Assembly: GCA_002150815.3 (NCBI GenBank) | Contig: NDFF03000381.1 | Span: forward strand, 830,385 to 894,384 | Source: Grammothele lineata | Lineage: Eukaryota > Basidiomycota > Agaricomycetes > Polyporales > Polyporaceae | Direction: 5' to 3' | DNA: 64,000 bases | Part shown: piece after piece, positions 12,641 to 23,920 of the stretch | Layout: the number at the start of each line of letters is the position of its first letter | How positions within the stretch are numbered: position 1 is the stretch's first letter | Translations under genes and position numbers: made by a program | The notes under the pieces: model-generated | Databases searched by the model: none | What the model was told of the DNA's origin: nothing | The model's input: the letters and a program-made list of their open reading frames with translations, nothing else

Positions 12641-13519
12641 GCGAAACGTACCTGTCATTCTTGGTTTCTGTGTAAGTATGATTGCTGCACGAAATGCATG
12701 TTAGCGTCGATATGTTTTACTACTTTGAAGTTGAAGGCCTGTTGGAAGGAGTCACGGCGCCTAATAGGCTCGGGTGGAGAGCTGTGTCTTGATTGGGCTG
12801 CGGATGCCTGCTTTTGGCAGGATATTCAAACTCCGCGCCGCCTTCTGTTTCGGCGACTCGGCGGCGAGCATAAGACAACGCCGCACTCGTCGTCCCGACC
12901 TCCATCCTTCGACGCGTTCTGCTACGTTCTGCTCTCCAGCCCTCGCATGCCCCTCTCTAAGTTTGCTGTTCCACCAATCCTACATCCTCTACTAGTCAAC
13001 AACTCCGTGGCCTACCGAAGGATGCATGAGGCTCGTAATAGGTGCCCCGGTGAGTTTTCTCAGTCGCTCGATGCGCATACAGTCATTCAAATTCATCATT
13101 TCACTGCACCGTGTGTTACCTTCCATCCAACACACCCGTCGTCTACATGGAGCATCACCTAGTAAGTTGTTACCGCTTTGAGGGGTGCATGTCTCTGTTA
13201 ACCTCGCTACTTCTAAGCCTCAATCCCCCATGAAGGCACCTCTACAACGCCCCCCCACCACAGACAATGCACGCCGGCCCCATGTGATCAAGATACGTCT
13301 TTCTCGCGCACAAGAACGGACGAGGTGGCACGCCGTGAGGAGGCACACAGACACGAGCTTTGCATGCCCGCATGCCGTGCTTGGACTCCTTTGCGGCCTC
13401 GCGCCAACAGAGGCATTCGTATATAGTGTGTATTAGCGGTACAAATGGAATACATCTTTCCTATCTGTTTAACGCGAAGAATGAGTCTGTAATGCAAGTT
13501 AAAAATTGTTTCCGTCCAA

Positions 13520-13822
13520 ACAGAGCCGGGTCTATGTGTGCTGCAGCAGGCGGACCCCACGCCAGCCCACGACCAACACGACCCCACGACCCAGCCGTGA
13601 GCGCGCGACGGTGCGCGACATTCCCACGCAGCGCGCGCCCGCGCGCGAGTATCGTGCTCAGCGCACGACCCATCTTATTAGTATGCGAAACTCCAGGTCG
13701 CGTGGGTCGTGAGCCCGCGCGCGCTGAAGCGTGCGTGCGGTGCATTTTTGCTGATGCTGTGCGGACGTCTCGAGTGTCTCGGGAGCGGCCTCCCGAGTGG
13801 GCGCTTTTCCTGATTGGTACCA
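13520..13822. repeat. GC-rich degenerate tandem repeat block, arm 2, with dispersed repeat copy
   Basis: Shares with 12.3-12.6 kb the repeated AGCCCACGAC and GCGCGCGA motifs. Its right end (13761-13822) resembles 33053-33106: a TCTCGAGTG core, then CTTTTCCTGATTGG against CTTTTCCTGATCGG. It is therefore both a tandem block and a dispersed-family copy. Confidence 0.5.
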
Positions 13823-14191
13823 GCTCACGGTGCAGCTGTACAGGCTCACTGGGAGTGGGTTGATGACACCACCACCCTTGAACACCTCACCCGTCACACC
13901 ATTTGCATATCTCTGATCAGCATCTCTAGTTGATTGGGTACGTGTGGTGTTCATTCTTACTGCAGAATCCAGATCTCTTTGGTACTGATTTTTACTCCTC
14001 TGAGAGTAATTACTAGGGCTATGTAGAAGGTACGGGGTCCTTGTGGAAGTATCTTGATAAATCCAGAATGATGATATGCATGATAAAGGAATGTATATAC
14101 AATCTATCGTACAAAGGTAGGTAAATGTTTGCATACAACGTCAAAACAGAAGTACAAGTACATGCAGAACAAAGTGGATATATAGAGCACA

Positions 14192-14765
14192 TCAGCCTTG
14201 AACCTCTCCCACCTTATATCCCATCTGCACATCATCACAGATTTCCCAGAAATCAACTGCATTGAGTGAGGTGTCTAAACGTAGGTCACTCGTTGTTGCA
14301 CATGGGCTTATATAAGTGGTACTTGCCTTTGACTTGTCCTTCTGAATCAGACCAGATCCACCATGCGATCCACCTAAGGAAGCGTGCCTTCCTAGGGGAA
14401 TAATAGAGCTCGTAGGGAACAACGAGGCTGAAGCGGGCAAGGGAGTTGATGTGTGTGACTTGGAGAAGAAGCCGTGTGCGCTGGTGCTCAATCAGGTGTG
14501 TAACGCGCCCGGTAAAGGGTCTGCCGTCATTCCGGATGAAGGTGCAGAGGCGCCCATCGCGCAGCCCATCGGCGGTCAAGCCAGTGACGACCATAGGTGC
14601 CACGTGTTTGTTATGACCGATGTAAACATGGTATGTGCTGTCTCGTTGGTGGATAGGACAAGTAATAGGTATGTCTTCATTTGTGGGCATGTGTGGGGCG
14701 TTCAGAAGGGCAGGGAGCTCCAGTGCCTCTCCATTGAGTGTGAAGGATGGGACGGGGAGCGTCAT
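14192..14765 (-). CDS. Orphan protein P1, 2 exons with a GC-AG intron
   Basis: Exons 14765-14327 and 14274-14192 give 173 aa. The intron is 52 bp and starts GCAAGT instead of GTAAGT, ending TTTAG. The protein starts MTLPVPSFTLNGEALELPAL. Its central part pairs with the neighbouring gene at 15.0-15.6 kb: RPFTGRVTHLIEHQ against QWFHAKVIAITAWQ, VVPYELYYSP against AVPYKYYKPM, then a WIAWWIW segment against WLIGWI. The two genes are tandem paralogs, both minus strand, 244 bp apart. The Trp-rich stretch may be a buried helix. The region is AT-richer than the housekeeping block. No known family is recognised. Confidence 0.6.
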
Positions 14766-14857
14766 GATGGTCGGGGAGGTAGCGTGTGTTCTTAAGCGCG
14801 CATGCGCAGCTTGTGCTTCTCTGTTGGCTTTGCTTATGCAAATCTCGCTGATTAATC

Positions 14858-14935
14858 GTCAGGGAGCGTCAGGGAACGCCCAGGAATACCAGGGAACATC
14901 AGGGAACATTAGGGAGTCCTGGACAGTTCTGGTAC
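14858..14935. repeat. Degenerate tandem repeat of about 11 bp between the paralogs
   Basis: A series of imperfect CAGGGAAC-type units (CAGGGAGCGT, CAGGGAACGCC, CAGGAATAC, CAGGGAACAT, CAGGGAACATT, and a final TAGGGAGTCC) lies in the spacer between the two paralogous orphans, upstream of P1. Confidence 0.7.
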
Positions 14936-15009
14936 ATAGGCTGCATATGTTGTGATCTGCATAATGGTACTATTGGTACATATCCAGTATGCTACTGCTA
15001 CGTTCATTG

Positions 15010-15614
15010 TCAATACCATCTTGCTACTGGAGGCAATGGCTTCAACACCTCCACATCAGCGCTCCATGCTCCAAACTGGTCCCACATGCGCTTATCAGGC
15101 CATTTGTAGGTCCCTGCTATGCGTGAGTGGCGGTGAAGCGACGATCACTGATATGCTTGCCTGGAACATGGTAGTCCTGATCGGGTTGAACAGGCCGAAT
15201 CCATCCTATGAGCCATTCACGCCAGGTACGCATTGGCTTATAATATTTGTATGGAACGGCAAGGCTGATGACGAGGTTGTGTCGATCAACGTGTTCAACA
15301 AGGAGAATGACGAAGTTCTTCTGCCATGCGGTAATAGCGATGACCTTGGCGTGAAACCACTGGCCTGTCTGGAGAACGAGTAGGCAGTGATCGTCGACCG
15401 CGGGAACATGGTCGAATCGTGGCCAGAAGGTATGAGAGTCTTCGTCGAATGTCTTTATGTCGTACCAGACGTGATGGGAGTTTGGGCGTAAAAGTACGGG
15501 GCACTGTGGAAGACGTGCAAAGTGCAGGTCTTCAGCATAGGTGAGGGTGTTCCACATCGTGGGTAGTAGACGTAGTGTGTGCGAATGAAGATTGGTAACG
15601 CTCTGTCTTGCCAT
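15010..15614 (-). CDS. Orphan protein P2, 2 exons with a GC-AG intron
   Basis: Exons 15614-15161 and 15116-15010 give 186 aa from ATG to stop. The 44-bp intron starts GCAAGC and ends CATAG. The protein starts MARQSVTNLHSHTLRLLPTM, carries VPYKYYKPMRTWREWLIGWI in the middle, and ends with a Trp-rich exon 2 (TYKWPDKRMWDQFGAWSA). It is the upstream member of a tandem pair with P1, and its intron lies at the equivalent place, right after the Trp-rich segment. Sharing a rare intron class at the same site supports both gene models and a duplication. Function is unknown. Confidence 0.6.
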
Positions 15615-18026
15615 TAGGGTGCGTTATCTCATAGTGGTACGTAACAGTGATCTCGGTATGCGTATCTTGCCTTGTGAGTAAGGCAAGAGTGTATCGTGTA
15701 TGTTCCTTCTAGCTCTGATTATCCTGCTCATAGTCCTACTAACTAGCAATAGCTGAGCGCACACCTATAAAGCACAGAGTAGTACTTCTTAATACCAACA
15801 CCAGTTGGTGCACAACAACATGCACTTGGTGCTTCCCAATTTAGTGTCCTCAGCTTCAGGTAATGCTTATAAAATCATGAACAAACACTTGCATACATCT
15901 TCTGAGTAACCATGGCGCCGGAAGACTCGCACGAAGCCTAGCTGTTGCAACCACTGTAACATTGCCATATTGGATGCCAGAGATGATACATTCAGAGCTC
16001 AGATACTGCACCCATAACTTCATGGTACCAGGCTGCTAAGGTGTCAACCTCTATGACCTGAAGACCCCTCTTTTCAACCGTCACGTCTGTATGAATCTCA
16101 ACCTGCACCGGCATCTGGTTCAACATAATGCACCACTCAAAGATGAAACGTTCATCCCGGTCGCGGGTCCTGCCCTTGACCGTCCACTGCAGAAGAGATG
16201 GAAGGAGGCCTAAAAGCCATTAAGATTATCTGACGACCTGAGGCTATAGCATACAAAGACATACCAGCAAGCGACTTTCCACCCTTTACAGCCACGCCAA
16301 TGACGCGCTGCAGCGTCTGGCCACTAAGCAATCCTTAAGCTTTGTAGACTAAGCTTTATAAATGTAGCACACATACCGGTTGTCAGCATTCAAACGAGAG
16401 GGCATCTTTGCACAAGGCGTGAAGCACGGCAGGTGGGGGCAGAAAATAGCAGCAATGGTGGTGGTACGCAGCAAGGGGGTTGAGTGAACAAGCTCCACGC
16501 CAATCAACTTATTCACATACCATCCGTTAAGCGAGAATCAAAGTCCGCACGTTTAACCGGGGCTGCTATAGAATAGAAATCCAGCCCATGTGATGTAATG
16601 AGGCAATAGTGATGACATGAATGATTAATCAGCATGACGCTCAACGCACGATGGTGAAGTGGAACCTCACCTTGCTCACTTCCAATGAAATCTATATTCT
16701 GTTCAATGGTTCGACTCCTCTATTGTGCATTTTGCTTAAAATCATCTATATCAATGCTATTAGTTCTAATAGTCTGAGTCAAGCCTAGGCTGTTCATACT
16801 TACTAATGAATAAGAGGGGTTCAGGTAAATAGATCCGGGAGACCTCTAAAGGCCTGTTTTTGCCTACTTTCAAGACCCCGACAGCATTCTCTTTATACCT
16901 CTGAACATGCTATAAATAGCTGCCTACCACTTTTCAGAAGCTGTAATGACCCACATTAGTGGCATATCGCAACACAGAAGTGAGAAATCTTCCAGTGTTT
17001 CATGTCTCAGTGTCAGATGATCACCTATACTGGATCGACAGTAGCCTAATGGAGTACATGCGGTGATTGTGATGTGCTATCTATGAGCATATGACATATA
17101 AAGATGGTAGATTGACTAAATATAGAAATACAGAAAACCTTCTCTCTTATCCTGATGTTTCAGGTGAACGCAGCAGATGATTGCATAAAACATGATGCAA
17201 TGTCCACTGACGGCCAATCATTTCCCAAGTACAGTTCAAACAGATACTTCGTGTCCAGAAACTTCAGTTGTTATTCGGACGTGCGGCGAGGCACAACTTT
17301 CTATCATACGCTCCTGGCTATCATTCCAGTGAGTTGAATATGGCAGCAAGAGGGCCCCTGAAACGGAGTCCTGACGAAGACCGAGGGATGTCTTCGTGGC
17401 GGCCCTATAACAACAAGCTCAAGAGGATACTCATCCACGGAACCTTAAAGGTTCAAGCTTCAGGACAAGATAGACAACCAGTTGAATGCGGGTGTTCCCT
17501 TCGAGAGATCAACAGTCGGACTTCAAACTCCGGACACCGGTGCATGTCACTATCTCGGTCGCAGTTTATATAATCATACTCGCCTACTTGAAGAGGGCTA
17601 CCCACCACCGCTCATACACATGCCACACATACAGAGAATTTGAGTAGGTAGCGACGAATGAGAGGTATGGGTTAGGTTCCTTATCGTACTTATGCGTACT
17701 TACCGCGCTTGAAATAGGCGCTAAGGGGCGTAAGGCCCACAAGAGCCTAAGCACGGTAAGGGCGTTGCACGGGCACCAGATCGTCATCTATGGCACGCGT
17801 CTGACACCAGCTATAACTTACTATACATACATGTTAATCAACCACAGACCTAGATAAGAATGTACATATGCAACAGATGTGTATAACGTGGCGTACAAGG
17901 CGATACCGAGCCATGATGATGATGAACACCACTGACGACAGGATGCTCGAGCGACAGAGAGAGTCGGAAGAAGTGTTTTCTCAGTGAGTTCGCTTTACGA
18001 GAGGTATAACTCACTTACTGGGGGAT
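15615..18026. other. 2.4 kb AT-rich stretch without a supported gene
   Basis: Long runs have no open frame over 60 codons. The base composition is AT-rich compared with the housekeeping block, as expected of decayed repeats. A GGTTCGACTCC string at about 16709 recalls a tRNA B box but has no matching arms. Small plus-strand frames at 17155-17573 have no support. Confidence 0.5.
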
Positions 18027-18737
18027 TCAGTCTGTGAAACCCTGATCGTCACAGATACAGTCGCGTCTGCGCACACTTAGGCTGCGCCGCGCGGAGCTGC
18101 ATTGGGTGACCTTGATGGCCATTTGCATGCTAGCAGCGCAGTTGTAGCTCGAATGGACGACTGTGAAACAGAGTACAATAAGGGAGACGACTGTTGTGAG
18201 CCACAAGCACGCACCGATATAATCCGTGCACACCAGCCCCAACCCTAGCCACTGCACCACCGCGCGCCGAATATTATCTGGCTTCCGTACTTGTAACACA
18301 AAGATTCCGTCCGGAAATTGGGGATCGCGAAGCCGCCGTCCATCATGTTGAGTCTTGCTCTGGTGTACGAGCGATTGCAGACGGCCGCGAGCGCGAGGTT
18401 GGACGTTCCGAAGGAGGGGGGGCCCTGGTAGGGACGTCGAGGGTGAAGCTGAGCCGCCATTGTTGATGTCGGAGCCACTCACTGCTTCGTGCACGGTGAA
18501 CGGCGCCCAGCAGCCGCTCCCGCTACTAATAGGTGGGTAATGCCCGAATCCGGACTTGGGTTCCTTGTCGCGGGCGTAGGGATAATTGGGTGAAGGCCCG
18601 AAGGGCTGAGTCTCGTGGATGGCGGTGGAAGCGCAACTAGCCTTGGGGCCGGACGGGGGCAGCTCTAGCTCGAAGATGGAGGGTGCGGCAGAGTCGTACA
18701 TCGTCTGCGGCGGGGCATCATAAGGTGAGGGCTGCAT
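18027..18737 (-). CDS. Hypothetical protein with one membrane segment, weak
   Basis: A single open frame runs from an ATG at 18737 to a stop at 18027 (236 aa). The first 110 residues are rich in Pro, Ser and Gly. Near residues 170-195 lies a hydrophobic run (IGACLWLTTVVSLIVLCF) that could span a membrane. A second frame open at 18245-18478 overlaps it, and splicing between the two cannot be excluded. No family is recognised. Low complexity plus one hydrophobic run could also arise by chance. Confidence 0.35.
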   Translation of the reverse strand: MQPSPYDAPPQTMYDSAAPSIFELELPPSGPKASCASTAIHETQPFGPSPNYPYARDKEPKSGFGHYPPISSGSGCWAPFTVHEAVSGSDINNGGSASPSTSLPGPPLLRNVQPRARGRLQSLVHQSKTQHDGRRLRDPQFPDGIFVLQVRKPDNIRRAVVQWLGLGLVCTDYIGACLWLTTVVSLIVLCFTVVHSSYNCAASMQMAIKVTQCSSARRSLSVRRRDCICDDQGFTD

Positions 18738-20373
18738 TCGAGACTAGATGACACACCTATCATTGACTCGCGCAAATGCTGAGCACCCAAATAGAGCGGC
18801 GACACGGAGCGTGCGCGCGAGGGGACAAGGGCGAGTGGACGAGGAGAGTCAGGACCAAGGCCGAAGCGCCCAAACGCCGTTGCCACGGTGGCAGAGAATT
18901 TCGGCGCTCAGCCGCTCTACTTCCACCACGATGTCCAGCACTCTGCCTCCCTCCTCCTTCGCTTTTCCTCCCTCCTCGAGCTTCCACTCACATATGGCTT
19001 ACATGGCTGATGTACACCCATGCTGTCTCGTCTCAAAAGACGTAGGTAGCAATGGAAAGCGTCGGAGAGAATGAACCAGTTGCGAAGATGCGGGTGAGTC
19101 TCGTTACATCATTCTCGTGTACAGTACACTGCGTTCAGCCCTCTCGCTCCCCATCCATTATGCCTAAGAGGCGTCGAATCTTGCACGCCATTATGAGCAA
19201 GGTCTGAGCAACCTCCCATGGGACCTACCCACGCTCTCGCCCGATTGTGAGTAGATATTCCTTCGCTGCACACAAGGCCCGCCTTATTCACCCCAAAACA
19301 CTCTTGCGTTACCCGCAAGTAATCCACTATCCATCCAAAGAAGATTCGAACATGATCCTGGAGTGTATGGGACCACTCGAGCGCATGAAGAGCTACGCAT
19401 ATGCGCGCCATGAGGTATGTTCTCATCCCTACCAGTCTCTTCATTAAGTTCCCTGGAACTCATACCCCGCGCGTATGGATCGCCCTGATTCTCTCTCGTT
19501 CGATCGCGTCCATCAAGATCGTCGTCCGTAAGCCCCACGTCGAAGAGCGCTAGGGTAGAATGGACACAACGTGCGTGGGCTCGTCTCTGCACCGCACGCA
19601 ACTCCCCTTCCCTTGTTCATCTAAGCAACGGAGGGCGTACAGGGGGCAAATACACCTAAGCGTTCCAGCTGTGCTCGCATCAAGGCACGATGGAGTGGCA
19701 GAATACGTGAGTGCTCTGCGTGTCCTACGTCGTCACCGGAGTAATGCGATGTGTACACCCAGCTGCCACCATTGTGCATGCCACATGGGGCGTGCCCTTG
19801 AGGATAGCACAGACGAGACTGGGGGCAAGGGGTCAAGCATTGAGGAGGAAGCAGAGGGTCGCGCGTACAACAACGCCCAGTGTGCTATGCAGCTGCAGGG
19901 GCGACGGCGTTGATGGCTTTAGCACGGCGTGGACGCTGCGAGTCCGCCACTGTACCTGTAGTTGTCTCTTTTATGTACTCGTCGCACCTAAATAGTATCC
20001 GTCTCCGCGAGCTGCGCATCCGCTCACTGTCCGCTGATTGCTCTTAACGGCCTTACACGCCTTACAGTGCTTACAAGTACTTGTGTACTTACGGATCCCT
20101 ACTTAATGTGCTTATTGGCGATTACACCCCTTATATGGTAGAATAAGGGCGAATAAGTAATATCGAGAAGTTCTGATAGGGCCTTATGTGCAACTTTCCA
20201 TACTGGTTGAACATTTCGCAAGCAGCGTTTCGACAGGGATGTGGATCAGCCACATGTTCAACTACCCATTTAGTAGCGCTGGCAAGGCCTCACAGGAGTC
20301 AGAGTCAGAAACACAGACATGATTCTATTCAACCTAAACAAGGCTACCCGACGTAAACTACATATCGCTGTTC
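18738..20373. other. Intergenic, no gene recognised
   Basis: Overlapping open frames on both strands give no family match. 20050-20120 has several imperfect copies of GCTTACA/CTTACGG-type motifs. The last part is downstream of the kinase gene. Confidence 0.45.
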
Positions 20374-22044
20374 CTACGACGGGAACATGCCCTGCAGCGC
20401 TTTGAAGTACTGATGCTGCTGGGCATTTGTCAACGAGCAACGAAACGCCGGGTGAGGTTGCATCATCTTGAGCAGTAGATCGGCGAGGTCCTTATCGTGC
20501 ACGCGAGCCTGAAAGGGGGGTTCGATCAGCATTTGGTTATAACTCGCAGCAATGCCCACTGACCCCAAGGGGACGAGCTCGGTCAAGTCGGCGAAAAGCA
20601 GCCCCATGTTGTTCCTGATTCAAAGGAGTGGATGGAAAAATGATGCGAGGAGGAGAAACTTCTACGTTGAAAGTTCCCGGGATGCTCCGCTCGTAAGATC
20701 TAGAAAACATGGTGGGAAAGCAGCCGAGGACGCGTTCTACGAGAGCGACGTGCTCACGACCGGTGGAGATTGGGGAAGGGAACAGCGGTTCGTTCATGAA
20801 GAGTTCGGCAATAACGCAGCCCGCGGTGAACACATCAATCGCCGAGTTCCAAGGAATACCTGGGTATCAACAATGTAACCCCATGAGGTTCTTTCAGACG
20901 CCGACCGAAGAGCAAGAAGCGGCCAGACCTACCTAGACTGATCTCAGGAGCCCGGTAGCTCATGGCGCCGGGACTCCCGCCGTAGATACCCTCCTCTCTG
21001 TTCTCCACGCTGTTTCCTAGATCAAGAATGCAGATTTCCGTCGATATTAAACGGCGCTATGGCCGAGTGGCATACGTAAGCGTTCGTGAAAGGAACGACA
21101 TCGAGGAAACATACCATGTTGCAGAACCCATAGCCAGGCATCCAATAACGCATTACTACGGAGTCGGCCCGCTTCAACGCAATATTGTTAGGCTTGATAT
21201 CCGCATGAACGAGGCCCACAGAGTGCAGGTCTATGATACATCAGTATCCGTTTCTAGAACAGCAATGCCGCGCCTCACATTTAATGGCGGTAATGATCTG
21301 GAAGGCGATCTCGGCAACGTGACGCCTGGGTAGCGGGGCAAGCCCGCCAACATTTGACATGACCTCTTGTAGGTTCACTTGGCAACACTCAAAGATGATG
21401 CACTGAAAGCCCTCGTGGCTACCATTCCCAAGAACGCCCGCGAAAAAGCTGCAGATACGTCATAAACTGATTGAGTCACAATACAATACAGAGTCGCAAC
21501 ATACCGGATGTCCTCGCCGCACCCAGACACAAGAGTCGAGTACGCACTCTGTTCAATACGATCTTCCGACGTCGTCGATCCACGTTTGTGCAGTACTTTG
21601 ACAGCAACGACCGAATTGGTGAAGTTATCTGTCGCCCGCACTACTGTACCGTATGTACCCCTGCCGAGTACATGGTCGATACGATCTAGAAATTGCATTT
21701 GCGGAATGAGTCACGTCCTTGTGCGCCGTAGAGAGCTACTCACATCGATCCATGACGAAAGAATTGACAGCAGGAACAAACGGTCTGATCACAGTATAAG
21801 CTGGACAATTCATTCCATGTTCAGGCGAACGCACAAAGCCTGTGACAAATGTTCGACCGACGTCAAGCTTGCGATACTGCTGGGGGATAAACCCAGCGGC
21901 ATATGACCGCCCTTCCTGTCAACAATGAGATCATCTAGGCCGTACCCTATGATTGTAATCAGTGTTCTTGACGGAGTGCTAGAACCACAAAGAAAGCGCA
22001 CCAGAAGAATACGTCTCACCAGCTTCACTTGAGGTAGTAGACAT
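20374..22044 (-). CDS. CMGC-type (CLK/SRPK-like) protein kinase, multi-exon
   Basis: Read on the minus strand, the ATP-binding loop is GRGTYGTVVRATD (about 21.66 kb) followed by VVAVKVLHK with the expected Lys. The catalytic loop is HADIKPNN (21207-21184), a HAD variant of HRD. A DLG metal-binding motif lies near 21.02 kb, an APE motif near 20.95 kb, then NSAIDVFTAGCVIAELF. The long segment GREHVALVERVLGCFPTMFS is typical of CLK/SRPK-like kinases, which phosphorylate SR-type proteins. Introns of about 50-70 bp separate these parts. The first exon is uncertain: an ATG at 22044 or an exon starting at 21915 after a GACAG acceptor. Near 20.62-20.64 kb the frame must shift to reach the C-terminal exon (DLADLLLKMMQPHP to the stop at 20374), and I find no clean intron for this, so a frameshift is possible. 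Confidence 0.7.
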
Positions 22045-22544
22045 GACCAAAAACGGGATGGACTTGTTCGTACAGAGGCGTCGTGAAAAAATCAAGAACT
22101 AGAGGATCTGGTATCGTGATAGGCTGAGCAGTTATACTGCATGACCTGCACTCACCGAGGAGTCAGGGTACACACTCCACCAGATTTGTGCAGCACAGAA
22201 CGACGGGCAATACACCAACAAATGACGCTTGACGCAGCCAACGCTGGAAGATTCCCCTGGACGACGGTGGGAAAGACCAAGTGCTGGGGAAGGAGGGACA
22301 CTAAAGCAAAACACGTCAGCGAATGAACACTTCTTCCACTTACGAAAGCAATATGACTCGTAAACATTGCTCGCACTTGGGCGTCGAGACAAGCAGTCTC
22401 AGCGAGGATGGAAGAAGATATCAACGCCGTATAAAACACAGCCAACCTACACGACTCAACGCATTCGTATCACACATTTCAACAGCACTTTTGTTGCCCA
22501 CATCGCACACAACCCTGCACCCCAGTTCACCTCCAGCCATCACC
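22045..22544. promoter_or_regulatory. Divergent intergenic region between kinase and orphan B1
   Basis: About 500 bp separates the minus-strand kinase from the plus-strand orphan, so it should hold both promoters. A minus-strand frame at 22132-22445 could be an extra 5' exon of the kinase. No TATA box or named element is certain. Confidence 0.4.
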
Positions 22545-23920
22545 ATGAACTCCTCTTTGCCCACTGTTTCTGCGCCAGCGACCACCGCGACGCCGTCCAC
22601 TGCATTCACTACGCCCATCAACACCACCGAGGTGCCCAACAGCACCACCAACACAGAAAGGTGGCCCTTTGGGCCCAACGGCATCGTCTCTCCTACTTTG
22701 CACGTGCCACCCAACTCTCGCGCGACGAGCCTTTCTCCTTACCGCGCTGTTTCTCCTATCGCAAGTCTTCCTCCAAGCCGCGCACTGTCCCCCGCCACGA
22801 GCCCCCCGTACAGCGATGAGGACGGTATCATCTCTCCCACTTTGCGCGTGCCACCCAACTCTCGAGCGACGAGCCTTTCCCCTTACCGCGCTGTTTCTCC
22901 TATCGCAAGTCTTCCTCCAAGCCGCGCGCTGTCCCCCGCCACGAGCCCCCCGTCTAGTGATGAGGTCTCTCCCACGACATCCGAATCTGAGTCGCCTAGC
23001 CGTGACCATTCTCCCGTCCGGACCCGACCGTCGGATGACCCGCGAAACACTCATGGTGTATGGGACCCCTCAGGTGTCGTCGCTACAGACGTCACTAACG
23101 TCCCGGTGGCACAACCTACCCCGCTTCTTAGAAGGGTGCGAGTACAGTACATGCATGGCAGAGATAGTACTCACCATTCGCTCGTCTAAAGCAGCTCGCA
23201 CTTCGTAAAGCCTACATTTTCCCTATCGCAGACCCCAAGCGCAGTATCACCATTCTCGTCGAAGAGGATCTCAGTGTTTCGGGAAGGGACACACCTAGAC
23301 TTAATCCTCACTGGTTCGTCAGGCAAGGATCCCAGCAACGCTTCTCCATCGCGATCCAACCTCAGATGAGCGGCAACACCGAGACTATGTTCTACGACGT
23401 CTACATTATGCATTCCGACAACCCATACGTACCGCCCAACGCAAGTGTTTATGAACTATTCCCCGAGGAAGGAGCCGTATCGACTAGATCCGAGTTCATC
23501 GTGGTGAAGACTTCCAACGACAAGAGACGCATTGTCGACGTGACAGATGCTGACCAACGGGGTATTGAGCTCGCAGTCATGACGTAGGCAAAACTCTTGC
23601 CTGAAAATCGTCCGCCCGACGCTGATCCCCGTCACAGACTAGCGAAGTTTTTCGCGGGATCAATCCGCCTCACCCTGACCGACTTGTCTGGTGACCCTTC
23701 CACGTCAGCCAATCATACAGGCGAAGAGACGAATGCTCTAGAGCCTATGGACGAAAGCAGTGAGTCAGACGATGAAGACGATTACGATACCGAGGAAGAG
23801 TTCTTGGGGACCCAAGTCGTGACCGTGGGTGACGGTGGGATGAATCGGGAGGAAGACTACGCTACTGACGCGACGAACGGCAGTAGCGGCGAAGAGTGGA
23901 TGAACGACGAAGAGGACTAG
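22545..23920 (+). CDS. Orphan B1: Ser/Pro-rich head, conserved core, acidic tail
   Basis: Exons 22545-23135, 23192-23583 and 23638-23920, with 56- and 54-bp introns, give 421 aa from ATG to stop. Residues 1-197 are Ser/Thr/Pro-rich, with many SP dipeptides and a 48-residue tandem duplication. Exon 2 is the folded core (AYIFPIADPKRSITILVEED onward, then NTETMFYDVYIMHSDNPYVP). Exon 3 begins LAKFFAGSIRLTL and ends in a highly acidic tail (SSESDDEDDYDTEEEF, ending NDEED). The same exon layout and order recur in the gene at 35.9-36.9 kb, so they are paralogs. Acidic tails of this kind occur in histone- or basic-protein-binding factors, but no function is established here. The nearest known family is unidentified. 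Confidence 0.68.
22687..22965 (+). repeat. 144-bp in-frame tandem duplication inside B1
   Basis: Copy 1 (22687-22830) and copy 2 (from 22831) both encode VPPNSRATSLSPYRAVSPIA and continue to a SPATSPP segment. The period is 144 bp, exactly 48 codons, and differences are few, so the duplication is recent and keeps frame. Confidence 0.9.

Larger units (their letters stand above)
9112..14191. other. 5 kb without a supported gene; repeat-derived, GC-rich
   Basis: This stretch alternates between C/T-rich DNA (9.4-10.9 kb) and very GC-rich, CpG-rich DNA (11.0-11.2, 12.3-12.6, 13.5-13.8 kb). Open frames occur on both strands but overlap and show no family or splice consistency. It holds the repeat copies listed separately. 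I saw no terminal repeats or transposase that would define an element. Confidence 0.5.

Noticed and set aside
9112..13900. A possible LTR retrotransposon in the gene-poor stretch
   Set aside because: I found no paired long terminal repeats, no primer-binding site and no reverse transcriptase or integrase motif.
16700..16725. GGTTCGACTCC string resembling a tRNA B box
   Set aside because: The T-arm stem does not pair and there is no A box or acceptor stem at the right distance.
21059..21075. TGGCCGAGTGG string resembling the A box of a leucine or serine tRNA
   Set aside because: It lies inside a kinase intron/exon border on the other strand, with no B box downstream.
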